From the NCBI RefSeq assembly GCF_001707825.1, contig NZ_LYBM01000006.1, positions 81,045-145,044 on the forward strand: 64,000 nt of DNA. Reading direction: 5' to 3'. Numbering within the stretch: the first letter of the stretch is position 1; every line of letters starts with the position of its first letter. The notes under the pieces are model-generated. The model worked only from the letters and a program-made list of their open reading frames with translations, did no database searches and had not been told where the DNA came from. Of this stretch, positions 18,544 through 26,367 are shown piece by piece. The DNA comes from Veronia pacifica. Lineage in GTDB: Bacteria > Pseudomonadota > Gammaproteobacteria > Enterobacterales > Vibrionaceae. The translations under genes were made by a program, and so were the position numbers.

Positions 18544-18572
18544 AAAGAGGCGCATATTGCGCCTCTTTTTTT
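18544..18572 (+). terminator. Rho-independent terminator of the RND operon
   Basis: An 11-bp perfect stem AAAGAGGCGCA/TGCGCCTCTTT (18544-18554 and 18558-18568) with a 3-base loop, continuing into a T-tract. It could also serve the convergent gene at 18597-19007 on the other strand. Confidence 0.88.
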
Positions 18573-18596
18573 GTCCTTATATTTTTAGATTAAACT

Positions 18597-19007
18597 TTAC
18601 TTATTTCGGCTGGGCTCGAAGCCTTTGTAACGAGGGAGAGGGGAATCTAAATCGTCCCAGTTGGCTCTTGAGGTGATAAAGTTATGCGATTCAGGACGTT
18701 CTGTAATGTCGGTATCCAGTAATCCCAGTCTGATTCTGACACGGTTTTTGTCACTATCATTTGAGCTAAAAATAGGTGAACCACAGTTATTACAGAAATG
18801 ACGTTTTTTACCAGGTGTTTTTTCAAAAAAACGTATGTTGTCACTGCCTGATGTCACCGTCAGCTCATTAGTGTTAACAAAACCATTAGTCGCATAGGCT
18901 GTACCAGACGACTTTCGACATTTCGAACAGTGACAGTGGATGATATTTGAAATCTCTCCAGTGATTTTCAGTGTCACTTCACCACAATAACAGCTCGCTC
19001 TGTACAT
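18597..19007 (-). CDS. GFA-like zinc-binding protein (Mss4-like fold)
   Basis: 136 residues from the ATG at 19007, where AAGG is about 8 bases upstream; an ATG 6 bases earlier is too close to it. It has the family cysteine pattern: CYCG near the N-terminus, CHCSKC at about residues 28-33 and CNNCG at about residues 76-80. These coordinate zinc in the family named after glutathione-dependent formaldehyde-activating enzyme. Most members have no proven reaction. It is a single gene, convergent with the RND operon. Confidence 0.88.
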   Translation of the reverse strand: MYRASCYCGEVTLKITGEISNIIHCHCSKCRKSSGTAYATNGFVNTNELTVTSGSDNIRFFEKTPGKKRHFCNNCGSPIFSSNDSDKNRVRIRLGLLDTDITERPESHNFITSRANWDDLDSPLPRYKGFEPSRNK

Positions 19008-19224
19008 AAACATTACCTTTTGTGTGCTCACTACTTGTAAGCAATCTAACAAACACCATCAACAATAAGATTAAAATGTCTACTAAATGAGTCATTGATC
19101 GCACTGGTGGGTAAATGATGTGAAATACATGTTTTCTCGAGTTTTTGGGACGAAAATACCCAGTCAACTGCTACGTTTAAATGGCTACACATCAATATCC
19201 GCCTTGCTTCTTGGAGGTTTCTAT

Positions 19225-19386
19225 ATGGAACTTACAGATAAAGAAGGGGATTTGGCATACCTCGATGGGTATCTCACTCTGAAAGAAATGCTGGACATTG
19301 GAATGTTAGTCATGGTGTCTGATGCTCAGGATCAAAATGTAAAAAGTAAAGAGGCATCGGAAAGGGAACAAGCGGACAAGGATTAG
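19225..19386 (+). CDS. Small acidic protein, paralogue A
   Basis: A 53-residue frame with an excellent ribosome site (TTGGAGG, 7 bases before ATG). The sequence MELTDKEGDLAYLDGYLTLK is followed by EMLDIGMLVMVSDAQD and a charged tail. It is paralogous to the next small gene: both start MEL, and both share LTLKEMxDxGxLVxxSDAxD. Conservation between two neighbouring copies with similar leaders is good evidence that it is real. No signal peptide or membrane segment is evident. Function unknown. Confidence 0.7.
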   Translation: MELTDKEGDLAYLDGYLTLKEMLDIGMLVMVSDAQDQNVKSKEASEREQADKD

Positions 19387-19585
19387 CCGGAATGGACTTT
19401 GCCCTCTTGGTGCTACGTGGACAAATGTGCGTTGAGAGGGCTTTCTCTGGAACAGTATTTAGGGGGTATGAGGTTATATAAACTGATTTGTTTTGAATTC
19501 CTCTGCTTACTGTTACTTGGATCGAATAGCGATAAAAATGAATTAAATTGACCATGCTTAAAACAAGCTTTCTGGAGGACAGGTT

Positions 19586-19732
19586 ATGGAGCTTGAAAAT
19601 GAAAATGGTGAAGTTATGCACCTCGCTGACGATTTGACCCTAAAAGAGATGGTAGACATGGGGTTATTGGTGGTGCTGTCGGACGCTGAAGACGAGTCAC
19701 AAAATTGCTGGGTGCCTACTGAGCCTGAGTGA
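19586..19732 (+). CDS. Small acidic protein, paralogue B
   Basis: A 48-residue frame with GGAGG 7 bases before ATG. It has MELENENGEVMHLADDLTLK, then EMVDMGLLVVLSDAEDES, and ends CWVPTEPE. It shares the core LTLKEMxDxGxLVxxSDAxD with paralogue A 200 bases upstream. A terminator follows at 19768, marking the end of the unit. The tail with C, W and acidic residues differs from paralogue A. Function unknown. Confidence 0.7.
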   Translation: MELENENGEVMHLADDLTLKEMVDMGLLVVLSDAEDESQNCWVPTEPE

Positions 19733-19767
19733 AATTAATTCTCCACCGACCAAGTGTTTATGCAAAT

Positions 19768-19795
19768 GAAAGGCCCTCTTCAGGGCTTTTTTTAT
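19768..19795 (+). terminator. Rho-independent terminator
   Basis: The stem AGGCCCT/AGGGCTT (5 GC-rich pairs plus G-U and A-U) with a 4-base loop is followed by seven T residues. It ends the small-protein pair. Confidence 0.8.
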
Positions 19796-20024
19796 TTTAT
19801 ATGCATTGAGGAAGCGTCGAAGCTTTATAGTTTCACAAGTATTCCGTACTCAGCTCAACAATTATAAAGAAATGTTGCACCAGCACTGGTGAGATACTTT
19901 TCTTTTTCATTATCATAGTGGCGCAATCTGCACGTTCAAGCTTTTGGAGTGTAAGAGCTTGCGATTCTCGCTGCAGTTGATGCAGTCATTGAGGCTATGC
20001 CTTTAAGACCAAAAGGATACATAC

Positions 20025-20675
20025 ATGAAAATGTTCGTTTTTGACCATTGCCCATATTGCATAAGAGCAATGATGATGAATGGTCTGAAGGATATGGATA
20101 TCAAGCTGGAATATTTACAGAATCATGATGTTCAGGCCAGAACAGATAAAGTCGGCGCGAATATGGTGCCCATTCTTGAGAAAGAGGATGGTAGTTACAT
20201 GGCAGAAAGTCTGGATATTGTCGCTTATCTAGACGGTCTGGACGGAAACCCGGTGCTTGGTCAGGGTGATCAGTCAGAATTGATAGCTGACTGGTACAAA
20301 CGTGTATATGGCGTCAGTCAGCGATTGGTTTATCCACGTTGGATGAAAGTCGATTTGCCAGAATTTGGCAGTTGGGAAGCAAAAGAATGGTTTATAAAAA
20401 ATAAATCTGCTGCTATCGATATGAGTTTTGATCAAGCATTTGTGATGACAGAGAACTACTTATCTGAGCTTAACGAGTTGCTGATGGATTTGGAGTGGAT
20501 AAGGCCACCTTCAGAACGAAGTAACCAATTGAGTTATGACGACATTACATTTTTCCCAGTTCTTCGCAACTTCACAGTGATTAAGGGTGTCGTCTTTCCC
20601 GCTCGTGTCAGGCAGTATCTTGACGAGGTTGCAGCATTAACTGACATTGTGCTTTACGACGATATTGCTGTTTAG
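20025..20675 (+). CDS. grxB: Glutaredoxin 2
   Basis: 216 residues, as for E. coli Grx2. The redox-active site CPYC sits at residues 9-12 of a thioredoxin-fold N-terminal domain with the cis-proline segment MVPILEKEDG and EDGSYMAESLDIVAYLD. A helical GST-like C-terminal domain follows. It reduces protein and glutathione mixed disulfides in the cytoplasm. AAGGA stands 7 bases before the ATG. It is a single gene with no obvious terminator. Confidence 0.93.
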   Translation: MKMFVFDHCPYCIRAMMMNGLKDMDIKLEYLQNHDVQARTDKVGANMVPILEKEDGSYMAESLDIVAYLDGLDGNPVLGQGDQSELIADWYKRVYGVSQRLVYPRWMKVDLPEFGSWEAKEWFIKNKSAAIDMSFDQAFVMTENYLSELNELLMDLEWIRPPSERSNQLSYDDITFFPVLRNFTVIKGVVFPARVRQYLDEVAALTDIVLYDDIAV

Positions 20676-21140
20676 CCCCTGTGCTAACGGGTCTGATGAA
20701 AATGCGAAGTGTCACTGCAGACATACCTTTCATCAGCCCCGTAACTGATAAAGCACTGACTTGTGCTTACTTAAATAAAAGAACCTTGAGCCTACACGTT
20801 TTTAGCATCTCATAGTGTTTCTAACCTATTTTGCTAGCGTCTTATTTATGATTCTATTTCCAACCCTTTTCAGTGAAGATCGAGTAATCACTCCAAAACG
20901 CTAAGCTGTTAGGAACCACTTTTACCCTCCCGTAACGAAGTGACATGCTTACTGGCTTGGCGAGTATTGCTAGTATCCAATCACGCGCCAGTTAAAAGTG
21001 TCGATACATCACCAAGCAGTTACATAAGAAATCGATAGGGACAGGTAGAGGGTGCAGTCGTTGCCCCATAATCTGATTAGTCAGCAAGTTCTGTTGGTTC
21101 ATCATCGAATTTCTTTTTTCTACGCTCACAAGGATGCAAT
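20676..21140. other. Intergenic, no recognised gene
   Basis: About 465 bases after grxB. A long-range inverted repeat (CTGATGAAA near 20692 and TTTCATCAG near 20728) has no T-tract. I could not fold any of this into a tRNA or known RNA. Confidence 0.4.
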
Positions 21141-21326
21141 ATGACGATTTCACTTGATTACTTTTGTTGTGAACTACAAGCAGATATCGATGTTCTTAAG
21201 CAAGCTATTGAAATACTGGATCATGAAGAGGAGCTTGATAGCAGCAAACGTGACAAAGCAGTGAGTCTTATCATTGCTCGAATCAACAAACTTGAGGTTC
21301 GTGAGCGTTTGCTAAGGAATTACTGA
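21141..21326 (+). CDS. Small cytoplasmic protein of unknown function
   Basis: 61 residues, with AAGGA 6 bases before ATG. The sequence is strongly helical and charged: ADIDVLKQAIEILDHEEEL, then SSKRDKAVSLIIARINKLEV. It could form a short coiled coil. I do not recognise a family. The good ribosome site and protein-like composition favour a real gene, but there is no second line of evidence. Confidence 0.5.
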   Translation: MTISLDYFCCELQADIDVLKQAIEILDHEEELDSSKRDKAVSLIIARINKLEVRERLLRNY

Positions 21327-21677
21327 CTATGAACTTCAATCGACTGAGCACTGACTTGCTCTACAAAGATACAAAATAACTATTTATCACCCTCAGAACA
21401 CTGTCTCGTCTAGGTATGGGTAAAAATGAAATTCTCCTCTAACAGGTAAAGGTATCTTGCCGGATACCATTTGCTATTCTTTAACTCATTATATTAACTC
21501 AGTTTATCGATTATTTAATCATCGAAAAGTTATCACTTCTTCAACAGCGTCATTCACGATTTCTTACTCAGGTCATCCTCATCTTTAAAATTCTACGCAA
21601 GCAATTGCAAAATTAACTCAGTCTATATACTGTATATAATAACAGTATATAAGTGTTATTCAGACTGGGAGGTCACC
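21327..21677. other. Intergenic containing an SOS box
   Basis: About 350 bases, AT-rich, with the LexA box at 21628-21647 just before the zinc-ribbon gene. Nothing else was recognised. Confidence 0.5.
21628..21647 (+). promoter_or_regulatory. LexA (SOS) box
   Basis: TACTGTATATAATAACAGTA is a CTGT-N8-ACAG palindrome with flanking TA on both sides. It differs from the E. coli consensus TACTGTATATATATACAGTA only inside the AT spacer. It lies 30 bases upstream of the GTG start of the next gene. Confidence 0.88.
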
Positions 21678-21998
21678 GTGCAATACAGAAAGCCAATAAC
21701 CTGTGAGCTGGTCGAGTTTCGTTGTGATGAATGTAAAAAAGGAGTGCTCCGAGTCATTTCGGATAAGCCCATCATTCATTCAGGAGGGATAAAGCAATGG
21801 CCTCACAGGTGTAGCCACTGTCAGGCTGAAGGATGCATGACTTATCCTTTTCCGTTGCTACGGTATATGGGTGAGGAATTTGTACTGGCAAAACATGTCA
21901 GAGCAATGACATCGTATTCGGGCATTGAAGGTATCGATAAACCTCTTCATGATGAGCAGATAAATGCTCTTACCAGCAGTGTTTCTGAAGCTACCTGA
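21678..21998 (+). CDS. SOS-controlled zinc-ribbon protein of unknown function
   Basis: 106 residues starting at GTG, with GGAGG 5 bases upstream. Two CxxC pairs, CDEC (C16, C19) and CSHC (C45, C48), with strand-rich sequence between suggest a single four-cysteine zinc ribbon. The C-terminal half (from about residue 50) is not recognisable. The near-perfect LexA box upstream predicts repression by LexA and induction by DNA damage. No partner gene is adjacent. A role in the damage response follows from regulation, not from the protein itself. Confidence 0.75.
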   Translation: MQYRKPITCELVEFRCDECKKGVLRVISDKPIIHSGGIKQWPHRCSHCQAEGCMTYPFPLLRYMGEEFVLAKHVRAMTSYSGIEGIDKPLHDEQINALTSSVSEAT

Positions 21999-22111
21999 TG
22001 GTGACTACTTAACTGAAACCTGAGCCTTGAATTTGCTTAAGGATGAAGTGAACGTGTTAACTTTAGATATAGATATAGATTCAGCAGGTGCAGATGAGTG
22101 TCATCTAGAAA

Positions 22112-22678
22112 TCAAACGACAAAATCGAATCGAGAAGTCCAACGTTTCTCATCTATTTTTTCAACAGAGAGTCGAAGTCGGGGTTTTGTGTCAAAATGCT
22201 CCACAGATTTTACGGGCAAATAGAGTTGGGTTGTCAGGCGCTCCTTGCCTTGAGACCAAATTTTGACATGTATATGTGGAGGTCTTCCGGGATAAGGATA
22301 TGGATAAATAGTGTCAAAACGAAACTTTCCAGAATCATCTGTCAGGCAAGAACCGGCACCAGAGAAAGAGGGATCAAATTGCTCATTTCCAGGTTGTCGC
22401 TGGTGGTTATAAATGCCTTGAGCATCGCACTGCCAGATCTCAACTCGTGCATTTGAGAGCGGTCTTCCAAAGGTGTCTGACACAGCCCCAGTCAGTTGCA
22501 TCTCTTCGCCCATAATATTCTCATTATTTAAAATCAAGTTACTGTTTTCCGGAATATTACCCGAGGGGTAAAAGGGGCCTTCAGCTTGTTGTGGCGTCAA
22601 TGACTTTCGCGTGCTGGCCCATATAACGGGCAGAGACATTACCCCTAGCGCGCCCAGAAATATCCTGCGTTTCATCAT
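22112..22678 (-). CDS. Exported intradiol dioxygenase-like protein
   Basis: 188 residues with a twin-arginine-type signal (MMKRRIFLGALGVMSLP). The body has the intradiol fold signatures LTPQQAEGPFYPSG, GRPLSNARVEIWQCDAQGIYNH and YPGRPPHIHVKIW. The tyrosines and the two histidines match the Fe(III) ligand positions of catechol/protocatechuate dioxygenases. Tat export would suit a protein folded with its iron in the cytoplasm. No aromatic pathway genes are adjacent, so the substrate is unknown. AGGAG is close upstream of the start. Confidence 0.85.
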   Translation of the reverse strand: MMKRRIFLGALGVMSLPVIWASTRKSLTPQQAEGPFYPSGNIPENSNLILNNENIMGEEMQLTGAVSDTFGRPLSNARVEIWQCDAQGIYNHQRQPGNEQFDPSFSGAGSCLTDDSGKFRFDTIYPYPYPGRPPHIHVKIWSQGKERLTTQLYLPVKSVEHFDTKPRLRLSVEKIDEKRWTSRFDFVV

Positions 22679-22919
22679 CTCCTCCTTTGTCTTTGCTTAA
22701 GCAAGAAGCATGTATTTTTAGCTACCAGTTACGATCCTTACAAGTTCTCATGTCAGTTTCATCATCATAATATGCGTGCTTGCACCGCGTTTATAACAAA
22801 CATTATCAGTTCGTGAAACGTGAACTGCGACCTTAATTCAATCTCAGTCCTGCTTGTTTTGTGTACAGGTGGATTTATTGATAAATAGAAGATGTCAGAC
22901 CACGAAGGAGGTATTGATA

Positions 22920-23090
22920 ATGGAGATCGTTTGCAGAGGGTTAGTCGTGGCCGGTGTAGCCGGCATTCTGCTCAGCGTATTTACCCATGTATTTCCTTCC
23001 CCTTGGGTACCAGTATTTGTTTTCTTTCTGGTTCTTGGGTGGGGAATGAGAGAGGAGCCAGTTAGGGCTCAATATGGTAAGGCTCTGTAA
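22920..23090 (+). CDS. Small membrane protein
   Basis: A 56-residue frame with a consensus ribosome site AAGGAGG 8 bases before the ATG. One or two hydrophobic stretches, GLVVAGVAGILLSVFTHVF and WVPVFVFFLVLGWGM, are followed by a short charged tail (REEPVRAQYGKAL). A hairpin follows directly after the stop. I do not recognise it, but the ribosome site, composition and terminator support a real inner-membrane miniprotein. Confidence 0.65.
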   Translation: MEIVCRGLVVAGVAGILLSVFTHVFPSPWVPVFVFFLVLGWGMREEPVRAQYGKAL

Positions 23091-23106
23091 CGCCTTATTG
23101 TATCGG

Positions 23107-23135
23107 AATGGCCCTGTAAAACGGGGCCATTTGTC
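23107..23135 (+). terminator. Hairpin terminator (weak U-tract)
   Basis: An 11-bp stem AATGGCCCTGT/ACGGGGCCATT (one G-U) with an AAA loop follows the small membrane protein gene. Only TTGT follows, so it may act poorly alone. It can also serve the convergent gene at 23146. Confidence 0.6.
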
Positions 23136-23145
23136 TACAGTGTCA

Positions 23146-23712
23146 TTACATATTAAGAAGCGGTTTTTTTTCCATTTCTTTGGCAATATATTCATCAATA
23201 GGTACATCGAATGTGTTGAGTATGTAGCCAAGTGACGAATAAAAACCCACTGTTGCGATAACGTCCAATATGCCTTCTTTGCCAACAAGTTCAAAAAGCT
23301 GACTTGCCGTATTTTCAGACAGCTTTTTGTCAGAAAATAGCTCGTCAACAGCTGTCGCAAGAATCCGGTCTTCTTCAAGCATTCTACTGGGATCCTCTTT
23401 GAGCGATGCAATTCGGCTGTCACTCATACCGCAAATTCTTGCCCTGGAAACATGATGACTCCATTCGTATTCAGACAGTAAGTTAACGCCCGCTCTCAGT
23501 ATTACGACTTCACTCCTTTGAGTTCCTAGAGCGTTTTTAACTACAATATGCTCTCTGAGATTAGACCAAGCTGTCAGAAGATTGGGGTGATGCGCCATTG
23601 TTCGATAAACATTGAGCTTTCCAGCGAAGCACGGTAAGAGCGACTCTATTTCTGCTGGCCATTCTTCATCTGAGATAGGTGAAAGAAGTTCTGATATTCG
23701 GTCTTTTTGCAT
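23146..23712 (-). CDS. Carboxymuconolactone decarboxylase/AhpD-like protein
   Basis: 188 residues in the all-helical CMD fold. The landmark is LLSEYEWSHHVSRARICGMS (about residues 79-98) with the E-x-x-x-H active-site pattern of carboxymuconolactone decarboxylases. The CxxC of true AhpD peroxidase partners is absent, so a peroxidase role is unlikely. AAGGAA precedes the ATG. It is convergent with the small membrane protein gene; the substrate is unknown. Confidence 0.85.
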   Translation of the reverse strand: MQKDRISELLSPISDEEWPAEIESLLPCFAGKLNVYRTMAHHPNLLTAWSNLREHIVVKNALGTQRSEVVILRAGVNLLSEYEWSHHVSRARICGMSDSRIASLKEDPSRMLEEDRILATAVDELFSDKKLSENTASQLFELVGKEGILDVIATVGFYSSLGYILNTFDVPIDEYIAKEMEKKPLLNM

Positions 23713-24243
23713 TTATTATTCCTTTGTACAGAAAACATATTCCTTTTGCCCCTATTTCTTGACAAATTAAATATATCAAACGGTAGAGTAAAAAGCATTT
23801 ATTACACTAAGTATAGTGAAGAATAATGACGAATATTATCTGCTTATTTAAATTTCAAATATGATAATCATTCAATAAAAAAAGTGCGACATGTTATCTG
23901 AAGGTTTTCATCTCAAATATGCATTGAGTATTTCATTTATGATAAGAACTCTAAATGTTTTTTAATCAGTAACCAAAGATAAATATTAATTAAAGGTATT
24001 ATTATTAATGTGCTTTTTAAATAATCATGAATTAAATAAAAATCTATATTTATTTTAGTGTGTTGTTATTATCTTTTGATTATTGCATATAAAAATGTCC
24101 ACTCCTCGGACATATATATGTTTGAACATTTTGCGTAGTCAGCTGAAACATTCGAGATGAAATGAGTATTTACAGCCTGAAATTGACCCTGCTGAGGTCA
24201 GAATGCCTCATTGATTGATGTAGTGGTATGGAATCATTAATTT
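23713..24243. other. Intergenic, very AT-rich
   Basis: About 530 bases of low-complexity AT-rich DNA between two minus-strand genes. No gene, terminator or RNA was recognised. Confidence 0.5.
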
Positions 24244-24672
24244 CTAAAACCCCTTGACCTTTCCTCGTAGTGACTTTGTTTTACCACGTTGTGTCTTCGA
24301 GTCTACCCTGCGTTTTTGTGACGACCTAGTAGGTTTGGTTGCATGACGTGCTTTCTGAACTCGGGTTGCATTTGTGATCAAATCGTACAAACGCTGGCAA
24401 GCATCCAGTCTATTTTTTTCCTGAGTTCGATATTGTTGGGCTTTGATAACAATGATCCCATCTTTGTTTATTCGGCTATCTTTCAACGCTAACAGACGCG
24501 TTTTGTAAAATTCTGGTAGTGAAGAGTTTTTGACATCAAACCTCAGGTGAATGGCCGATGAGACCTTGTTGACATTTTGTCCACCTGAGCCTTGAGCTCT
24601 AATGGCAGAAAAATGCAATTCGTCCTCTGGAATGGTGACATTTCTAGAAATAACTATCATATTTTTTGTCAT
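24244..24672 (-). CDS. arfB: Ribosome rescue factor ArfB (YaeJ)
   Basis: 142 residues, matching the family. The N-terminal domain carries the catalytic GGQ in IRAQGSGGQNVNKVSSAIHL (about residues 24-43), which hydrolyses peptidyl-tRNA on stalled ribosomes. The C-terminal tail is rich in lysine and arginine (RSSQKRRVDSKTQRGKTKSL), the segment that enters the empty mRNA channel. Domain content separates it from the longer release factors RF1/RF2. It is a single gene with a weak ribosome site. Confidence 0.93.
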   Translation of the reverse strand: MTKNMIVISRNVTIPEDELHFSAIRAQGSGGQNVNKVSSAIHLRFDVKNSSLPEFYKTRLLALKDSRINKDGIIVIKAQQYRTQEKNRLDACQRLYDLITNATRVQKARHATKPTRSSQKRRVDSKTQRGKTKSLRGKVKGF

Positions 24673-24959
24673 GCTTAAAGTTCAGTACTCGTACATTTTG
24701 CATGATTGAACTTGATAATTTCAAGTTGTTTGCGGGGTCTCAGTAACTTAAAGCTCTTGAATGGTGTAAAAAGTGTCTCTGTAAGGTCACCCCGGTAGAC
24801 ATCCACTTATAGCGTATGCAGGTTGAGTCAAAGAGAGTGAGATGTCACAAACTTAAATATAGATAGGCTTTGCATTGTGACAATCTTTAGAGATAGGCGG
24901 CATAAATATTGATATATGCCATTGTTATTTATAACAGGGTCGCATTTCTAATTTTCATA

Positions 24960-25073
24960 GTATTATTAATATGCATAAATAGATATGGTTATCAGCGAGG
25001 TTTACTCAACCACACCTCACACCTACGCTTCAAACCCAATATTCCTTTTCGCTTGGAATATTGGGTTTTTTTA
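24960..25073 (+). ncRNA. Candidate small RNA ending at the orphan terminator
   Basis: The stretch before the terminator has no supported coding gene. It carries an unstructured pyrimidine-rich tract CAACCACACCTCACACCTAC (near 25008), followed by a 14-bp hairpin and T-run. That is the usual layout of Hfq-binding trans-acting RNAs. The 5' end is a guess, since I could not place a promoter. I do not recognise a known Vibrio RNA such as Spot 42, RyhB or Qrr. Confidence 0.35.
25032..25073 (+). terminator. Strong Rho-independent terminator, no gene upstream
   Basis: A perfect 14-bp stem AAACCCAATATTCC/GGAATATTGGGTTT (25032-25045 and 25055-25068) with a 9-base loop is followed by a T-rich tract. 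The nearest upstream gene is on the other strand. Confidence 0.85.
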
Positions 25074-25502
25074 TTTATAACACATATCATAATTCGTTTA
25101 TGAAAAATAAGTTCTATAAGAATTAACTTTGATTAAAATATGTTATTGAATATTTTAGAGTTCTTCGGTTATTTAGATAAGCTTAAAAATTGAAAGGTTA
25201 TACTGTGCATTATTAACTAGTGCGATTGGAACACTACTTTATCACCACACATTAAGAATATGCCATATTAAATGTAGTAATAATGAATTTAATTAACTAA
25301 TTTTTCGGATGTTGGAAATATTTTGGCATCACAAATATGTTAATTTTTAATTATTACTGTATCGTTTTTTAGAATAAAAATGGGGGTTAGATAAAGAGAA
25401 TGATTGACTATGCTATGCAAATGCACTTTATTTTTCACGGTAGGAACAGTATCAGTTTCCAACATGTGAGTTGGATGAGTACTTTTAGATTGCTTTAAAG
25501 TG

Positions 25503-25533
25503 ACAAAAATAATGCCGGAACTCAGCCCCGGCA
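25503..25533 (-). terminator. Rho-independent terminator after the GNAT gene
   Basis: The stem TGCCGG/CCGGCA (25513-25518 and 25528-25533) is followed on the minus strand by TTATTTTT. It is about 50 bases past the end of the acetyltransferase gene. Confidence 0.75.
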
Positions 25534-25580
25534 ATGTATGTAGTAAGAGGTTTAGTCGTTCGGTTTTATCATTTCTTTTC

Positions 25581-26075
25581 TTAGTCTCGGTTTATCACTC
25601 GAGCCAGCATTAACATATCGACATACTCACCGTTACGGAATAATGCTGTCTGCTTTTGACCTTCCACGACAAAACCGGAGTCTTCCAGTAATTTGACGAT
25701 ATCTTCGGCATCTGCAGGAACATCCACCTCGAGACGTAAAATGTTCAACCAGTTATCACTCTGGTCGGTGAGAACCTGAACCAGCCTGTGACCAATTCCC
25801 TGTTTGCGAGCCGACTCATCAACTGCTATCACGAAGGTGGCAGTGTGCTTGGTACGTGGCATTGAGTTTAAAAAGATACCAAGGTGCCCATTAGGCACGT
25901 CCTTATCATCACAGTGAGTAAGATGGACCTGATATTCTGAGTGGAGATCTATAGTGCCGTAAAACATCTCAAAAGACACTGTTGGTAAATATTTGCTGCT
26001 TGCTACCACAGTTGGTGATGTGTAGATACTGTACAGAACTGCCAGATCTTGCTTTTCAGTGATCCTTATAATCAT
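25581..26075 (-). CDS. GNAT family N-acetyltransferase
   Basis: 164 residues. The acetyl-CoA loop is DESARKQGIGHRLVQVL (about residues 88-104), preceded by the strand TATFVIAVDE. The last part has LLEDSGFVVEGQKQTALFRNGEYVDMLML, resembling the RimJ/PhnO/YhhY-like amine acetylases. The substrate is unknown. It is a single gene with its own terminator; the upstream 290 bases hold no gene. Confidence 0.88.
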   Translation of the reverse strand: MIIRITEKQDLAVLYSIYTSPTVVASSKYLPTVSFEMFYGTIDLHSEYQVHLTHCDDKDVPNGHLGIFLNSMPRTKHTATFVIAVDESARKQGIGHRLVQVLTDQSDNWLNILRLEVDVPADAEDIVKLLEDSGFVVEGQKQTALFRNGEYVDMLMLARVINRD

Positions 26076-26367
26076 AAAAGAGTCCCTACTATAATTTTGA
26101 AGTTTTCTTTTCCGTTGGCGTTATTTGCTTTGTTTTAGTCGTTTTAGAACGCCTTCGGTTCAGTTGATAATTGATATCACTAACTATAGTTGCTAATCAG
26201 CGTAAGCAAAGATAACCCAGGCTTTAAATGTTATGGTAAGAATTATGGTGTAGCAAATGTGTTTCTGTATGTATTACAGAGCATTACCTCAAATCGATAC
26301 AAAAATATTGATTGTGAGTCAGATTTTTCTGATTAGGCGACTGAATAAGAGTATTTGTTCTTTATCA

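Larger units (their letters stand above)
24673..25502. other. Intergenic with an orphan terminator
   Basis: About 830 AT-rich bases. It contains a very strong plus-strand terminator at 25032-25073 that no annotated plus-strand gene uses (see the sRNA candidate). The 65-codon frame across it and the 64-codon minus frame at 25340-25534 look incidental. Confidence 0.5.

Noticed and set aside
20692..20736. Inverted repeat CTGATGAAA/TTTCATCAG after grxB considered as a terminator or RNA element
   Set aside because: There is no T-tract and no match to a known structured RNA.
24909..25103. 65-codon plus-strand frame in the gap before the GNAT gene
   Set aside because: It reads straight through the strong terminator at 25032-25073 and has no ribosome site, so it is not credible as a coding gene.
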